Positions 55,627-64,000 are shown, numbered from the stretch's first letter. The stretch is DNA of 64,000 bases from Alphaproteobacteria bacterium SO-S41 (GCA_019670725.1 AP024629.1:930001-994000), one strand, 5' to 3'. Numbers and translations are program-made. The notes: a model not told the origin generated them from the letters alone.

Positions 55627-56187
55627 GTGCTCGCCGCTGAGCGCGCGCCCGACGCCTGCCCTGCGCTCGTTCTCAACGCCGATTTTCGGCCGCTGTCCTA
55701 CTTCCCGTTGTCGCTCTGGTCCTGGCAGGACACGGTCAAGGCCGTGTTCCTGGAGCGGGTGACGATCCTCAGCCATTACGACCGCGTCGTGCGCTCGCCG
55801 GGCTTCGAGCTGCAGCTCCCCTCGGTCGTCTGCCTGAAAGACTATGTGCGCCCGGCGCGTACCCCGGCCTTCACACGGTTCAACGTCTTCCTGCGCGATC
55901 GCTTCCAGTGCCAGTATTGCGGCGACAAACGCGACCTGACCTTCGACCACGTCGTGCCCCGCTCGCGCGGCGGCCGGACGACATGGGAAAATATCGTCGC
56001 GGCCTGCTCGTCCTGCAATCTGCTCAAGGGCGGCCGGCTCGTGCAGCATTGCGGCATGCATCCCGCGAACCGCCCGGTGCGGCCGAGCGTGCAGGATCTC
56101 CAGCGCAACGGGCGCGCCTTCCCGCCGAACTACCTGCACGATTCCTGGCGCGACTATCTCTATTGGGATAGCGAGTTGGAGCCGTAG
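55627..56187 (+). CDS. HNH endonuclease family protein
   Basis: 186 aa. A zinc-ribbon HNH module is clear: C95-x2-C98 (FQCQYCGDK), D107-H108 (LTFDHVVPRSRGG) and C127-x2-C130 (ACSSCNLLKG). The N-terminal half (LVLNADFRPLSYFPLSLWSW) is the standard start of the chromosomal Mu-like HNH protein of alphaproteobacteria, of unknown role. GTG 55627 follows AGGAGG with 6 nt; TTG 55612 would bury that site. Confidence 0.85.
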   Translation: MLAAERAPDACPALVLNADFRPLSYFPLSLWSWQDTVKAVFLERVTILSHYDRVVRSPGFELQLPSVVCLKDYVRPARTPAFTRFNVFLRDRFQCQYCGDKRDLTFDHVVPRSRGGRTTWENIVAACSSCNLLKGGRLVQHCGMHPANRPVRPSVQDLQRNGRAFPPNYLHDSWRDYLYWDSELEP

Positions 56188-56222
56188 GCTTTTTCTCAGG
56201 CGGCCTCGCAAAGGATCAACCC

Positions 56223-56651
56223 GTGCTTCATCCCTTCGCATTCCGCGGCGCGCTGCTTGCCGCCTTCCTGATGGCCGTGCCGGCCTCGGCAATGATGCCG
56301 CCCGCGCCGCTGTCGCAGGCGATGGTCGCGGTCAGCGGCGATTACACGATGACCCTCTGGCGCGGCGACTCCTGCCCGCTCACGCTCCACGAAAGCTGGG
56401 CGGAGGGCGGCGCTGAAGTCTACGCGCAGGCCGGCATCGATGCGGAATGTCTCGCCAAGACGTTCGGCGCGGTGGGCCTCGCCGAACCGCTGCAATGGAC
56501 GGTCTTCGAGGGCGGCGGAATTCTGCTGAAGGCGGGCACGGTCGAACTGCGCTTCCGGCCGAATTACGAGCAGGGACGCTACGTCGCGACTCTCCCGCCA
56601 ACCGCAGCCGGCGATCAGATCTCGATCGCGCTGGAACGCATCAAGCCTTGA
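56223..56651 (+). CDS. Exported protein, AprI/Inh-like protease-inhibitor fold (tentative)
   Basis: 142 aa from GTG 56223 with a signal peptide (GALLAAFLMAVPASA). The mature beta-rich part, YTMTLWRGDSCPLTLHES, then IDAECLAKTF, WTVFEGGGILLKAG and ELRFRPNYEQGRYVATL, fits the small Inh/AprI metalloprotease-inhibitor barrel with two Cys. Assignment is tentative. Stop is adjacent to the stop of the next gene (convergent). Confidence 0.55.
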   Translation: MLHPFAFRGALLAAFLMAVPASAMMPPAPLSQAMVAVSGDYTMTLWRGDSCPLTLHESWAEGGAEVYAQAGIDAECLAKTFGAVGLAEPLQWTVFEGGGILLKAGTVELRFRPNYEQGRYVATLPPTAAGDQISIALERIKP

Positions 56652-57386
56652 TCACCACGGTTCCTTGAAGGGACGCAGGTCCAGTTCCTGCGTCCAGGCG
56701 CTGCGCGGCTGGCTGTAGAGATGCCAGTAGTTAGCGGCGATGTCGTCGACATCCAGCATGCCGTCCTCGCCCAGCCGGTCGAGCGCGCCCGGCCACGCCT
56801 TGCGGATGCGCGCGCCGTCGATCACTCCGTCGATGATGACATGGGCGACATGCACGCCCTGCGGCCCGAACTCGCGGGCCATGGACTGCGCTGTGGCGCG
56901 AAGGCCCGCCTTGGCCGCGGCGAAGGCGGCATAGTTCGCCTTGCCGCGCAGGCTGCCGCTGGCGCCGGTGAACAGGATCGCACCCTTGCCGCGCGGGACC
57001 AGCACCTTCGCCGCCTCGCGCCCGACCAGGAAGCCGCCGAAACACCCGACGCGCCAGAAGGCTTCGAAATGCTCTGCCGTGGTTTCGCGGAACGGTGCAG
57101 GGCGATTGTCGCCGGCATTGTAGATGACGGCATCCAGCGCGCCGGGGAACTTGCGCTCGACCTCGGCAAAGACCGCGGCGACATCGGCTTCGTTGGTCAC
57201 ATCCAGCGCCACCGCTTCCGCCGCACCGCCGCCGTCGCGGATCGCGGCGGCGACCGTCTCCACCTTGTCCAGCGATCGCCCGGACACGACGACATGATGC
57301 CCGCCCTTGGCGAAAGCGCGCGCGACCGCAGCGCCGAGCCCATGTTCGGCGCCGGCCCCGGTGACAAGTGCAACTGGTTTGGTCAT
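56652..57386 (-). CDS. SDR family oxidoreductase with FxxxK in place of YxxxK
   Basis: 244 aa. The dinucleotide motif is VTGAGAEHGLGAAVARAF near residue 8 and YNAG at 89-92. The active-site lysine is K159 in NYAAFAAAKAGLRA. The classical catalytic Tyr position (K minus 4) is F155; Y152 is nearby but out of register. This FAAAK pattern is seen in a family of SDRs, so it is not a random defect, but the chemistry is uncertain. It overlaps the GNAT gene by 4 nt. Confidence 0.78.
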   Translation of the reverse strand: MTKPVALVTGAGAEHGLGAAVARAFAKGGHHVVVSGRSLDKVETVAAAIRDGGGAAEAVALDVTNEADVAAVFAEVERKFPGALDAVIYNAGDNRPAPFRETTAEHFEAFWRVGCFGGFLVGREAAKVLVPRGKGAILFTGASGSLRGKANYAAFAAAKAGLRATAQSMAREFGPQGVHVAHVIIDGVIDGARIRKAWPGALDRLGEDGMLDVDDIAANYWHLYSQPRSAWTQELDLRPFKEPW

Positions 57387-58036
57387 GGCTTCCTTGCGTC
57401 GCGCCACATGCCGAGGATCTGCGGCGCATCCTTGCGCGCGTGATATTCCGTCACCACCCGGAATCCGGCGCGTTCGTAGAGCCGGGTGTTCTTGGGGTTC
57501 GAATTATCGAGATAAGCGGGCATGCCGTCATCGTCGGCGCGCTTAAGTGTCGCTTCAAGAATGGCCGAGCCGACGCCCTTGCCGCGCAGCTCCGGCGTCA
57601 CGCCCAGAAAGAAGAGATACCAATGCGGCGGCTCGGGCGGATGGTGCTTCTCCAGCGCCTCGCCCATCGCCATCGCGCGGCCCATGCGTGACCAGCCGGA
57701 AATCTTCAGCAGCGTCGGCAGCAGGATCAGCATGCGCCACATCGGCAGCGACAGCGAGCCGAGCCCGCTGGGCGGCAACCACACCGCCGCCGCCTGCATG
57801 TCGCCCGCAACATACATTGCGTCATGCCGCACGCACTGGTCCTTTAGCGAGAAATCGAAATAGGCCTTGAGCGCGCCGGGCAGCGCGCCGCCCTCGCGAA
57901 AGCCCCAGGCCATGACGGGATCCTCGACAAAGGCCGAAGTCAGCAGCTTCGACAGCGCAGGGATATCCGTGGCGTCCGCCTTGCGCGGGGTCGTCGCCGC
58001 GAGGCGCGCGTTATAGGCGGCCTCGTGCGTATCCAT
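57383..58036 (-). CDS. GNAT family N-acetyltransferase
   Basis: 217 aa with the acetyl-CoA signature FLGVTPELRGKGVGSAILEATL and ERAGFRVVTEYH near the C-terminus. It lies between the Coq7-like gene (1-nt overlap of stop and start) and the SDR gene (4-nt overlap), so these are translationally coupled. Target unknown. Confidence 0.85.
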   Translation of the reverse strand: MDTHEAAYNARLAATTPRKADATDIPALSKLLTSAFVEDPVMAWGFREGGALPGALKAYFDFSLKDQCVRHDAMYVAGDMQAAAVWLPPSGLGSLSLPMWRMLILLPTLLKISGWSRMGRAMAMGEALEKHHPPEPPHWYLFFLGVTPELRGKGVGSAILEATLKRADDDGMPAYLDNSNPKNTRLYERAGFRVVTEYHARKDAPQILGMWRDARKP

Positions 58037-58608
58037 CAGACCTTCTCGCTCAGCCGGATCGCGAGCCGCACTCCAGCCTTCACGAAGCCGGTCAGCACGG
58101 GATAGGCCGGCGCCTCCTTCGCGCCTTCGGCCCGCGCGGTGTCGCGATGCTCGATCTCCTCGGCGCGGAAGCGGGTGACGACATCTTCCAGCTCAGCGTC
58201 GCGGCCCTTCAGCTTTTCCTCCTGCGCCGCGTAATGCGCATCGATCACTTCCTCGACCGCCTCGGTGCAGGCCATCGCCGCGGTCTCGCCCATCAGCGCG
58301 GTGACGGCGCCGAGCGCGAAGCCGGCGGCATCCCACACCGGCGCCAGCACGGTCGGCCGGACGCCGCGTTCGGCGATCAGCCGGTCGAAGGTCGCGAGAT
58401 GCGCGTCCTCTTGCGCCGCCATGTGGCGGACCAGCGCCGCCGAGCGCGCCGTCGCGGGGCTCGCGCCCAACACGGCGAGCTGGCCCTCATAGATGCGCAC
58501 CGCGCCGTACTCGCCGGCGTGGTCGACCCGGATCATCGCGGCGATGTCGTCGGGCGTCGCTTCCGTGGCGCGGCGGCCGGGGCGGGGCGGGGTGCGACGA
58601 GCGGTCAT
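58036..58608 (-). CDS. coq7: Demethoxyubiquinone hydroxylase (COQ7/CAT5 family)
   Basis: 190 aa ferritin-like di-iron monooxygenase hydroxylating a ubiquinone precursor at C6. Iron ligands are spread through DHAGEYGAVRIYEGQ, AAQEDAHLATFD, TEAVEEVIDAHY and RAEEIEHRDTA. ATG 58608 is chosen; the ORF to 59004 is a read-through of dsbB. It overlaps dsbB by 4 nt and the GNAT gene by 1 nt. Confidence 0.92.
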   Translation of the reverse strand: MTARRTPPRPGRRATEATPDDIAAMIRVDHAGEYGAVRIYEGQLAVLGASPATARSAALVRHMAAQEDAHLATFDRLIAERGVRPTVLAPVWDAAGFALGAVTALMGETAAMACTEAVEEVIDAHYAAQEEKLKGRDAELEDVVTRFRAEEIEHRDTARAEGAKEAPAYPVLTGFVKAGVRLAIRLSEKV

Positions 58609-59120
58609 GCGCGGAAACGGCCGCGCAGGCGGCCCTGCAGCATGCCCCACAGCGCGACGCCGGCGAGGCCCAGCGAGAGCACCGCATTCCACGCCGCCAT
58701 GGAGAGGCCGAGGAAGATCCAGCTCGGCTGGTCGCAGGCGACGATCTTGGTCGCGTTCATGCCCTGGGCGAGGACGCCGATATCGGTGCTGAGCGGCCCG
58801 ATCGTGCCGCCGCATTCGGCAAGGCCCTTCCAGAGATGCAGCTCGACGCCGGTATGGAAGATCGCGATCCCCGCGCCCGCCAGGAAGGCCAGCGCCGCCA
58901 GTCCCAGGAACAGCCGGGGCAGGACCTTCGGGCCGCCGACGCTCAGAAAGGCGAGCAGCCCGAACCCGGCCGCGGCGAAATGCGGCGGGCGCTGCCAGAG
59001 GCACAGGATGCAGGGCATCAGGTGCTCGACATATTGCATGTAGTAAGCGAACCCCAGCATCGCCGCTGGCGCAGCCCCACTGACGAAAGCGGCGAGGCGC
59101 AGGCTATTTCGAACGCTCAT
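58605..59120 (-). CDS. Disulfide bond formation protein B
   Basis: 171 aa inner-membrane DsbB-family quinone reductase with about four helices. The first redox pair is C37-x2-C40 (LMPCILCLWQR) and the second pair C103 and C129 in the periplasmic loop (AECGG and VACDQPSW). It reoxidises DsbA using ubiquinone, made with the help of the adjacent Coq7 gene, a suggestive but unproven link. ATG 59120 is chosen over the upstream 59177 reading. Confidence 0.9.
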   Translation of the reverse strand: MSVRNSLRLAAFVSGAAPAAMLGFAYYMQYVEHLMPCILCLWQRPPHFAAAGFGLLAFLSVGGPKVLPRLFLGLAALAFLAGAGIAIFHTGVELHLWKGLAECGGTIGPLSTDIGVLAQGMNATKIVACDQPSWIFLGLSMAAWNAVLSLGLAGVALWGMLQGRLRGRFRA

Positions 59121-59209
59121 GAGCGTCGATATGCCCTTGCCCGAGGCGCTTGCAAAGCCCCGCCGGTGGGCCAACATCCCTTCAGACGAAAACGTGAAGG
59201 GTTGGAACC

Positions 59210-59638
59210 ATGGTCAACAAGCTCCAGAAGGTCCTCTACACCGCTCAGGCCACCTCGACCGGTGGACGCGACGGCAAGTCGGTCGCGGCCGACGGTCATC
59301 TCGATGTGAAGCTCGATCCCCCGCCGGCGATGGGCGGCAAGGGCGAGGGCACGAACCCGGAATCGCTGTTCGCAGCGGGCTATTCGGCCTGCTTCATCGG
59401 CGCCATCAAGGCGGTCGCCCGGAACCAGAAGATCACGGTGCCGCCGGATATCAGTATCGACGCCTCGGTTTCGATCGGCCCGATCGAACATGGATTCGGC
59501 ATCTCGGCCGAGTTGAAGGTCCATATTCCAGGCTTCGAGCGCGAAGCGGCGGAAAAGCTGGTCGAGGCCGCCCATCAGGTCTGCCCCTATTCCAACGCCA
59601 CCCGCGGCAATATCGACGTGACGCTCAGCGTCGTCTGA
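59210..59638 (+). CDS. Organic hydroperoxide resistance protein (Ohr)
   Basis: 142 aa thiol peroxidase detoxifying organic hydroperoxides. Active-site residues are C61 ([12 protein letters not shown]), C125 ([13 protein letters not shown]), R20 and E51. The N-terminal [16 protein letters not shown] is Ohr-like rather than OsmC. GAAGGG precedes the ATG. It is divergent from dsbB with an 89-nt gap. Confidence 0.93.
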   Translation: MVNKLQKVLYTAQATSTGGRDGKSVAADGHLDVKLDPPPAMGGKGEGTNPESLFAAGYSACFIGAIKAVARNQKITVPPDISIDASVSIGPIEHGFGISAELKVHIPGFEREAAEKLVEAAHQVCPYSNATRGNIDVTLSVV

Positions 59639-59701
59639 GCTCGGTCGCGGCAGGGCGGGCGTTGACGCACCCGCCCTCCGCGCCCTAGAAGGCCCGCCGT
59701 T

Positions 59702-59785
59702 GCCCCTGTGGTGGAATGGTAGACGCGGCGGACTCAAAATCCGTTGCCTTCGGGCGTGCTGGTTCAAGTCCGGCCAGGGGCACCA
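59702..59785 (+). tRNA. tRNA-Leu (anticodon CAA)
   Basis: Acceptor stem GCCCCTG pairs with CAGGGGC, followed by encoded ACCA. The anticodon stem GCGGA/TCCGT encloses loop CTCAAAA with anticodon CAA. A long variable arm (TGCCTTCGGGCG) fits leucine. The T-arm is GCTGG-TTCAAGT-CCGGC. It reads UUG codons. Confidence 0.95.
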
Positions 59786-59789
59786 TTCA

Positions 59790-59812
59790 CTCGCCTCACG
59801 CGAGATTTATTG
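59790..59812 (+). terminator. Hairpin terminator after tRNA-Leu
   Basis: CTCGC and GCGAG form a 5-bp stem with a 5-nt loop, followed by an AT-rich tail (ATTTATTGAATTT). A second, longer T-run lies at about 59824. It starts 4 nt after the tRNA 3' end. Confidence 0.5.
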
Positions 59813-59964
59813 AATTTCCGTCGTTTTTTGCCGAGCGCAGCCAGTGCTGCACCACGATGGAACGCCGCCGCGCGTTGTGCGTTGTGGTCTGGCGGGCGTC
59901 GGGGACGTCTCCGTGAGCGTCTTTTGTTCTGCCTCGGCGCCGGGCGGTTCCAGCGAAAGCCCAC

Positions 59965-60918
59965 ATGCCGCGTTATGCGATCCATCACCGTACCCACTAC
60001 AGCTATCGCCGCCCCGTAGAACTAGGGTTGCAGAGGCTGATGGTGCGGCCGAAGGACAGCCATGACCTCCGCCTGGAGGAGGCAACGCTGACCCTCTCGC
60101 CGCAGGGCAAGGTGCGCTGGTCGCACGACGTCTTCGGTAATTCGATCGCGACGGTGACGTTCGACGCGCCGTCTGATGATCTGTTGATCACCAGCGATCT
60201 CGTCGTTTCGCGCCATTCGCGCGGTGAATCCGAGATCGATATCGACGATTCCGCGCGGCAGTATCCCTTCGTCTATGCCGCCGACGACCGGCTCAATCTC
60301 GGCTCGTTCCTGACCTGCCGCTACGCGCATTGCCTGCCGGCGGTGAGCGCTTGGGCGCAGTTCTATGTCCAGCAGGGCATGGAGACGCTCGATCTCCTGC
60401 GCGCCATGAACGCCGCGATCCGCGCCGAGTTTCTCTACAATCCCCGCGATCTCGGCGGCGTCCAGACGCCGAGCGAGACGCTGTCGTTTCGCGGCGGTAC
60501 CTGCCGCGATTTCGCGACGCTCTTCATCGAGGCGGCGCGGGCGCTCGGTTTCGGGGCGCGCTTCGTCACCGGCTATCTCTACGATCCCGCACTCGACCAT
60601 GGCATGAATGCCGGCATGGTCGGCGCCGGCGCGACCCATGCCTGGGCGGAGGTCTATCTGCCCGGTCCCGGCTGGGTCGAGTTCGATCCGACCAACGGTC
60701 TCATCGAATCGCCCAGCCTCCTGCGTGTCGGGGTCGCCAGCGACGCCGAGCACGCGGTCCCCGTCAGCGGCAGTTATATGGGCGTGCCCGACGACGTCAC
60801 GCTGGTCGATATCGACGTCACCGTGACGGCGCTGCCGGGCCTGGCTGAGTTGCCGATGGCTGCGCAGGCCGATGCCGGTTCGCCCGCCTGGGCAGCACCG
60901 GAATCCGCAGCGGCCTGA
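59965..60918 (+). CDS. Transglutaminase-like cysteine peptidase-fold protein
   Basis: 317 aa. The N-terminal bacterial transglutaminase-like region (HHRTHYSYRRPVELGLQRLMVRPK) is followed by the core with C180 (RGGTCRDFATL), H225 (ATHAWAEVYLP) and D241 (VEFDPTNGL). Members are putative cytosolic or periplasmic amidases/cysteine proteases; there is no signal peptide here. The C-terminus is Ala/Pro-rich. The 180 nt before it (59786-59964) show no gene apart from the tRNA terminator. Confidence 0.87.
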   Translation: MPRYAIHHRTHYSYRRPVELGLQRLMVRPKDSHDLRLEEATLTLSPQGKVRWSHDVFGNSIATVTFDAPSDDLLITSDLVVSRHSRGESEIDIDDSARQYPFVYAADDRLNLGSFLTCRYAHCLPAVSAWAQFYVQQGMETLDLLRAMNAAIRAEFLYNPRDLGGVQTPSETLSFRGGTCRDFATLFIEAARALGFGARFVTGYLYDPALDHGMNAGMVGAGATHAWAEVYLPGPGWVEFDPTNGLIESPSLLRVGVASDAEHAVPVSGSYMGVPDDVTLVDIDVTVTALPGLAELPMAAQADAGSPAWAAPESAAA

Positions 60919-61022
60919 CCGGAACCGGGACGGCCTATCTGCGTTTTGCAGAAGCTCGGATGCCGACTTGCCGAAGCTGAACAAGATCTGCGCGGAGCAC
61001 GCAGGCTAGGGAACGAACCACC

Positions 61023-61226
61023 ATGAAGACCGGTGACCGGTTTCAGTACATTGTCGTCGCATCGAATACCGCGACGGGCGACCGGATTTCCGCCGGCGCG
61101 GTTTCCAAGGCGACGTTACAAGACCTCATCAAGGACCTGCGCTCCGCAGGCCTCACAATCTTCCAGGTGACCGAGACAATGCGCTCGGATGTGGTTGCGA
61201 GCTTTAGCGAATTACCCGCCGGCTGA
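61023..61226 (+). CDS. Small hypothetical protein
   Basis: 67 aa with no signal peptide. FQYIVVASNTATGDRISAGAV and LQDLIKDLRSAGLTIFQVTET suggest a small alpha/beta fold. It starts 105 nt after the transglutaminase stop and 63 nt before the catalase, with no overlap. Family unknown. Codon use looks normal, so it is probably real. Confidence 0.5.
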   Translation: MKTGDRFQYIVVASNTATGDRISAGAVSKATLQDLIKDLRSAGLTIFQVTETMRSDVVASFSELPAG

Positions 61227-61288
61227 GGCACTAAAGCGTCCCACTCGCGTTCAGACGGCACTCCGCCCCTCGAGAAGGACGCACGGCC

Positions 61289-63397
61289 ATGGCCAAACGA
61301 CCCACGAACACGACTCCGCCGACCCCCAAGACGCCGAAGGTCGGGATCGGAAATGGCGGCGAAACCCATCAGACTATGTCTGACCCGAACGCACGCCTCA
61401 CGACCAATCATGGCATTCCCGTTGGCGACAATCAGAACTCGCTGAAGGGCGGACGCCGCGGACCGACGCTGCTCGAAGATTTCGTGCTACGCGAAAAGAT
61501 CCAGCATTTCGATCACGAGCGTATTCCCGAACGCATCGTCCACGCCCGCGGGTCCGCCGCGCACGGCTATTTCGAGTTGACCAAGTCGTTGGCGCCCTAC
61601 ACCCGCGCCAAGATCCTGACCGAAGTCGGCGCCCGTACCGAAGTCTTCACCCGTTTCTCGACCGTCGCCGGCGGCGCGGGCAGCGTGGATACGCCGCGCG
61701 ACGTGCGCGGCTTTGCCGTGAAGTTCTACACCAACGAAGGCAATTGGGACCTCGTTGGTAACAACATCCCGGTCTTCTTCATCCAGGATGCGATCAAGTT
61801 TCCCGACCTCATCCATGCCGTGAAGATGGAAGCCGACCGCGGCTATCCGCAAGCGGCAAGCGCCCATGACACGTTCTGGGACTTCATCGGCCTGATGCCG
61901 GAGTCGACCCACATGATCATGTGGGCGATGTCCGACCGCACCATCCCGCGCTCTCTGCGCATGATGGAGGGCTTCGGCGTCAATACCTTCCGCCTGCTCA
62001 ACGCTAAGGACGAGGCGACCTTCGTCAAATTCCACTGGCGCCCAAAGCTGGGAACGCAGTCGACCTGCTGGGACGAGGCGGTGAAGATCGCCGGCGCGGA
62101 TCCCGACTATCACCGCCGTGACCTCTTCGAGTCGATCGCTATGGGCGATTTCCCCGAGTGGGATTTCGGCGTCCAGTTGCTTAGCCAGGAAGAAGCCGAC
62201 GCGTTGCCCTTCGACATCCTCGATGCAACCAAGGTGATCCCGGAAGAACTCCACCCCATTACCTTTGTCGGTCGCATGGTACTGAACCGCAATCCTGACA
62301 ACTTCTTTGCCGAAACCGAGCAGGTCGCCTTCCTGCCGACCAACATGCCGCCGGGTATCGATGTCTCGGAAGACCCCCTCCTGCAGGGACGTCTCTTCTC
62401 CTACCAGGACACTCAGCTGTCGCGCCTAGGCACGGTCAACTTCCACCAGCTGCCGATCAACCAGCCCAAGGGCTGTCCGTTCCAGAACCTGCAGCGTGAC
62501 GGCCATATGCAGACCATCGTCTTCAAGGGCCGGGCGAACTATGAGCCAAACAGTCTCGCCGAGGCCGGCGAGGTCGGGGGCCCCCGCGAAGATCCCCGTG
62601 GCGGCGTCCGCACGTTCGCGGCACCGATGGAGGGCCAGAAGGTTCGCCTGCGCGCCGAGACCTTCGCGGATCACTACAGTCATGCGCGGCTATTCTACCA
62701 TTCGCAGACGAGCATCGAGCAGGCGCATATCGCGAGCGCGCTGGTTTTCGAACTGTCGAAGGTCGTGCTCGAGCCGATCCGCGAACGCGTCATGGGCAAT
62801 CTGCGCAATGTCGATGAAAGCCTCGCGCGCCGCGTCGCCGATGGGTTGAACATGGCACTCCCCGCCAAGTCTCAGGCCGTCGTCGAGCCGCAGGACATGG
62901 AGCCTTCGCCGGCCCTTCGGATCATCGGCAAATATCCCGAAACGCTGCAGGGCCGCGCCGTCGGGATCCTCGTGACGGACGGCGCTGACGGCCGCATTGT
63001 AGCTGCGGTGAAGAAAGCCGTAGAGGCCGAGGGCGCGACCGTGAAGATCGTGGCGCCCAAGATCGGTGGCGTCACCCTGAAAGGCGGCCGCAAGCTCAAA
63101 GCCGACGGCCAGCTGGCCGGCACGCCGTCCGTCCTTTTCGACGCCGTCGCGTTGGTCCTCTCGGATGAGGGTTGCGCAGAGTTGCTGAACGAGGGCGCGG
63201 CTGTCGACTTTGCAGCACATGCCTTCGGCCACCTGAAAGCGATCGGCTTTACGTCGGAGGCACAGCCGCTGCTCGACAAGGCGGGCGTCCAGCCTGACGA
63301 CGGCATCGTCGATCTTGGCGACGGTGCCGACGCCTTCATCGCGCCGGCCAGTACGCGCCAGTGGGATCGCGAACCAAAGGTGCGAATGCTCGCCTGA
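61289..63397 (+). CDS. katE: Large-subunit catalase (KatE/HPII type)
   Basis: 702 aa clade II catalase. The heme-pocket His is H85 (PERIVHARGSAAHGYF), Asn is N158 (GNWDLVGNNIPVFF) and the proximal Tyr is Y372 (RLFSYQDTQLSRLG). The C-terminal extra domain (about 555-695; AVGILVTDGADGRIVAAVKKAVEAEGATVKIVAPKIG-type pattern, key VTDGADG and EGATVKIVAPK) is the DJ-1/GATase-like domain of HPII. The first 30 residues are Pro/Thr-rich. It removes hydrogen peroxide; a general-stress role is typical. Confidence 0.95.
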   Translation: MAKRPTNTTPPTPKTPKVGIGNGGETHQTMSDPNARLTTNHGIPVGDNQNSLKGGRRGPTLLEDFVLREKIQHFDHERIPERIVHARGSAAHGYFELTKSLAPYTRAKILTEVGARTEVFTRFSTVAGGAGSVDTPRDVRGFAVKFYTNEGNWDLVGNNIPVFFIQDAIKFPDLIHAVKMEADRGYPQAASAHDTFWDFIGLMPESTHMIMWAMSDRTIPRSLRMMEGFGVNTFRLLNAKDEATFVKFHWRPKLGTQSTCWDEAVKIAGADPDYHRRDLFESIAMGDFPEWDFGVQLLSQEEADALPFDILDATKVIPEELHPITFVGRMVLNRNPDNFFAETEQVAFLPTNMPPGIDVSEDPLLQGRLFSYQDTQLSRLGTVNFHQLPINQPKGCPFQNLQRDGHMQTIVFKGRANYEPNSLAEAGEVGGPREDPRGGVRTFAAPMEGQKVRLRAETFADHYSHARLFYHSQTSIEQAHIASALVFELSKVVLEPIRERVMGNLRNVDESLARRVADGLNMALPAKSQAVVEPQDMEPSPALRIIGKYPETLQGRAVGILVTDGADGRIVAAVKKAVEAEGATVKIVAPKIGGVTLKGGRKLKADGQLAGTPSVLFDAVALVLSDEGCAELLNEGAAVDFAAHAFGHLKAIGFTSEAQPLLDKAGVQPDDGIVDLGDGADAFIAPASTRQWDREPKVRMLA

Positions 63398-63414
63398 GCG
63401 GAACCTGTGCGGGT

Positions 63415-63438
63415 GGTGGCGGTTAGACCGCCACCCCC
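63415..63438 (+). terminator. Hairpin after katE
   Basis: GGTGGCGGT and ACCGCCACC form a 9-bp stem with a 3-nt TAG loop, 17 nt after the katE stop. Only a short T-run (GTTT) follows, so termination may be weak. Confidence 0.5.
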
Positions 63439-63453
63439 GTTTGGAGTTTCCCC

Positions 63454-64000
63454 ATGAAAACCCGCCATCTCCTTGGCAGCGCCGCGCTCGCTGCCGTCTT
63501 CGCCTTTGCGCCGCTATCCTATGCCGCGACACCGGCCAAGCCCGACGCCGACATGCAGGCGGTGCTCGACAAGCTCGCCTCGCTCGGCGGCAAGCCGATC
63601 GAGACGTTGACGCCTGAGGAAGCGCGCGACCAGCCGACGCCCGCCGAAGCCGTCGCCGCGATCCTTAAGGATCAGGGCAAGCCCGCAATGGACGACAGCG
63701 TTGAGACCGACGACACCACCTATACCGCCGCCGACGGCAACACGCAGAACGCCCGCATCTACAAGCCCAAAGGCGCCGAAGGTCCCCTGCCCGTCATCCT
63801 CTACATCCATGGCGGCGGCTGGGTGATCGCCGACATCGACGTTTACGATTCGAGCCCGCGCGCGCTCGCCAAAATGGCGAACGCCATCGTCGTCTCCGTC
63901 GAATACCGCAAGGCGCCGGAAGCGAAATTCCCCGCCGCGCATGACGACGTGCTCGCCGCCTATCAGTGGATCGTGAAGGACGCGCCCTCCTGGGGCGGCG
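63454..64000 (+). CDS. Exported alpha/beta hydrolase of the HSL family (partial)
   Basis: The gene runs off the right edge; 182 residues are visible. A signal peptide (ALAAVFAFAPLSYA) precedes a HSL-type esterase domain with the HGGG oxyanion motif at 119-122 (YIHGGGWVIADIDVYD) and EYRKAPEAKFPAAHDDV. The nucleophile lies beyond the window. TTGGAG precedes the ATG. Substrate unknown. Confidence 0.85.
   Translation, partial: MKTRHLLGSAALAAVFAFAPLSYAATPAKPDADMQAVLDKLASLGGKPIETLTPEEARDQPTPAEAVAAILKDQGKPAMDDSVETDDTTYTAADGNTQNARIYKPKGAEGPLPVILYIHGGGWVIADIDVYDSSPRALAKMANAIVVSVEYRKAPEAKFPAAHDDVLAAYQWIVKDAPSWGG

Overview
The window is a high-GC, gene-dense chromosomal segment of an alphaproteobacterium. 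The supporting markers are PhaR with PHB genes, MetX/MetW, a Coq7-type hydroxylase, a DUF2125 protein, a small HIG1-type membrane protein, GluQRS and an ethylmalonyl-CoA pathway gene set. Genus cannot be settled from the sequence. I see no prophage, insertion sequence, CRISPR array or plasmid functions. Nearly all genes are core or peripheral metabolism, often joined by 4-nt overlaps.

Layout. 1-3 kb: acyltransferase, YcaQ/AlkX-type glycosylase and DUF2125 protein on the plus strand. 3-9 kb (minus): a class III PLP enzyme and a kinase resembling the phosphohydroxylysine/phosphoethanolamine phospho-lyase and its kinase, behind a palindromic operator candidate; then tyrA-like, hisC and an HWE-family kinase. 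9-10.8 kb: metX-metW with a terminator. 11-16 kb: topoisomerase IB, methyltransferase, gloB, cupin, GST and glycosyltransferase. 16-22.4 kb: PHB and butyryl-level CoA metabolism (phaB, phaA, phaR, hbd, etfA, etfB). 22.4-26.8 kb: PduO adenosyltransferase, HIG1-type protein, TetR, and a serine hydroxymethyltransferase behind a ZTP (pfl) riboswitch. 27-37.7 kb: mixed enzymes plus methylsuccinyl-CoA dehydrogenase and crotonyl-CoA carboxylase/reductase, then a glycosyltransferase-TetR operon with a palindrome at its start. 37.7-46 kb: two tandem LuxR-type solo regulators, an AhpD-like protein, DUF1684, two tandem trypsin-like proteases, an MHS transporter, a single-domain GT51-like protein and a tyrosine phosphatase. 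46.3-52.9 kb: a possible small RNA or leader, ethylmalonyl-CoA mutase, a large hybrid histidine kinase and an acyl-CoA dehydrogenase. 53-64 kb: GluQRS, HNH nuclease, SDR-GNAT-Coq7-DsbB cluster, Ohr, tRNA-Leu(CAA), transglutaminase-like protein, a large catalase and a truncated alpha/beta hydrolase.

The strongest theme is acetyl-CoA/PHB metabolism feeding the ethylmalonyl-CoA pathway. PhaA and PhaB make 3-hydroxybutyryl-CoA. Ccr makes ethylmalonyl-CoA, Ecm (B12-dependent) makes methylsuccinyl-CoA, and Mcd oxidises it with ETF (EtfAB) as the likely acceptor. PduO can supply adenosylcobalamin. These genes are spread over about 33 kb in separate transcription units rather than one operon. I found no clear case of an entirely new system. 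The best leads are a promoter-plus-terminator unit before ecm, the LuxR solos with an altered ligand pocket, the tandem secreted proteases without a trypsin-type activation motif, and several palindromic operator candidates.
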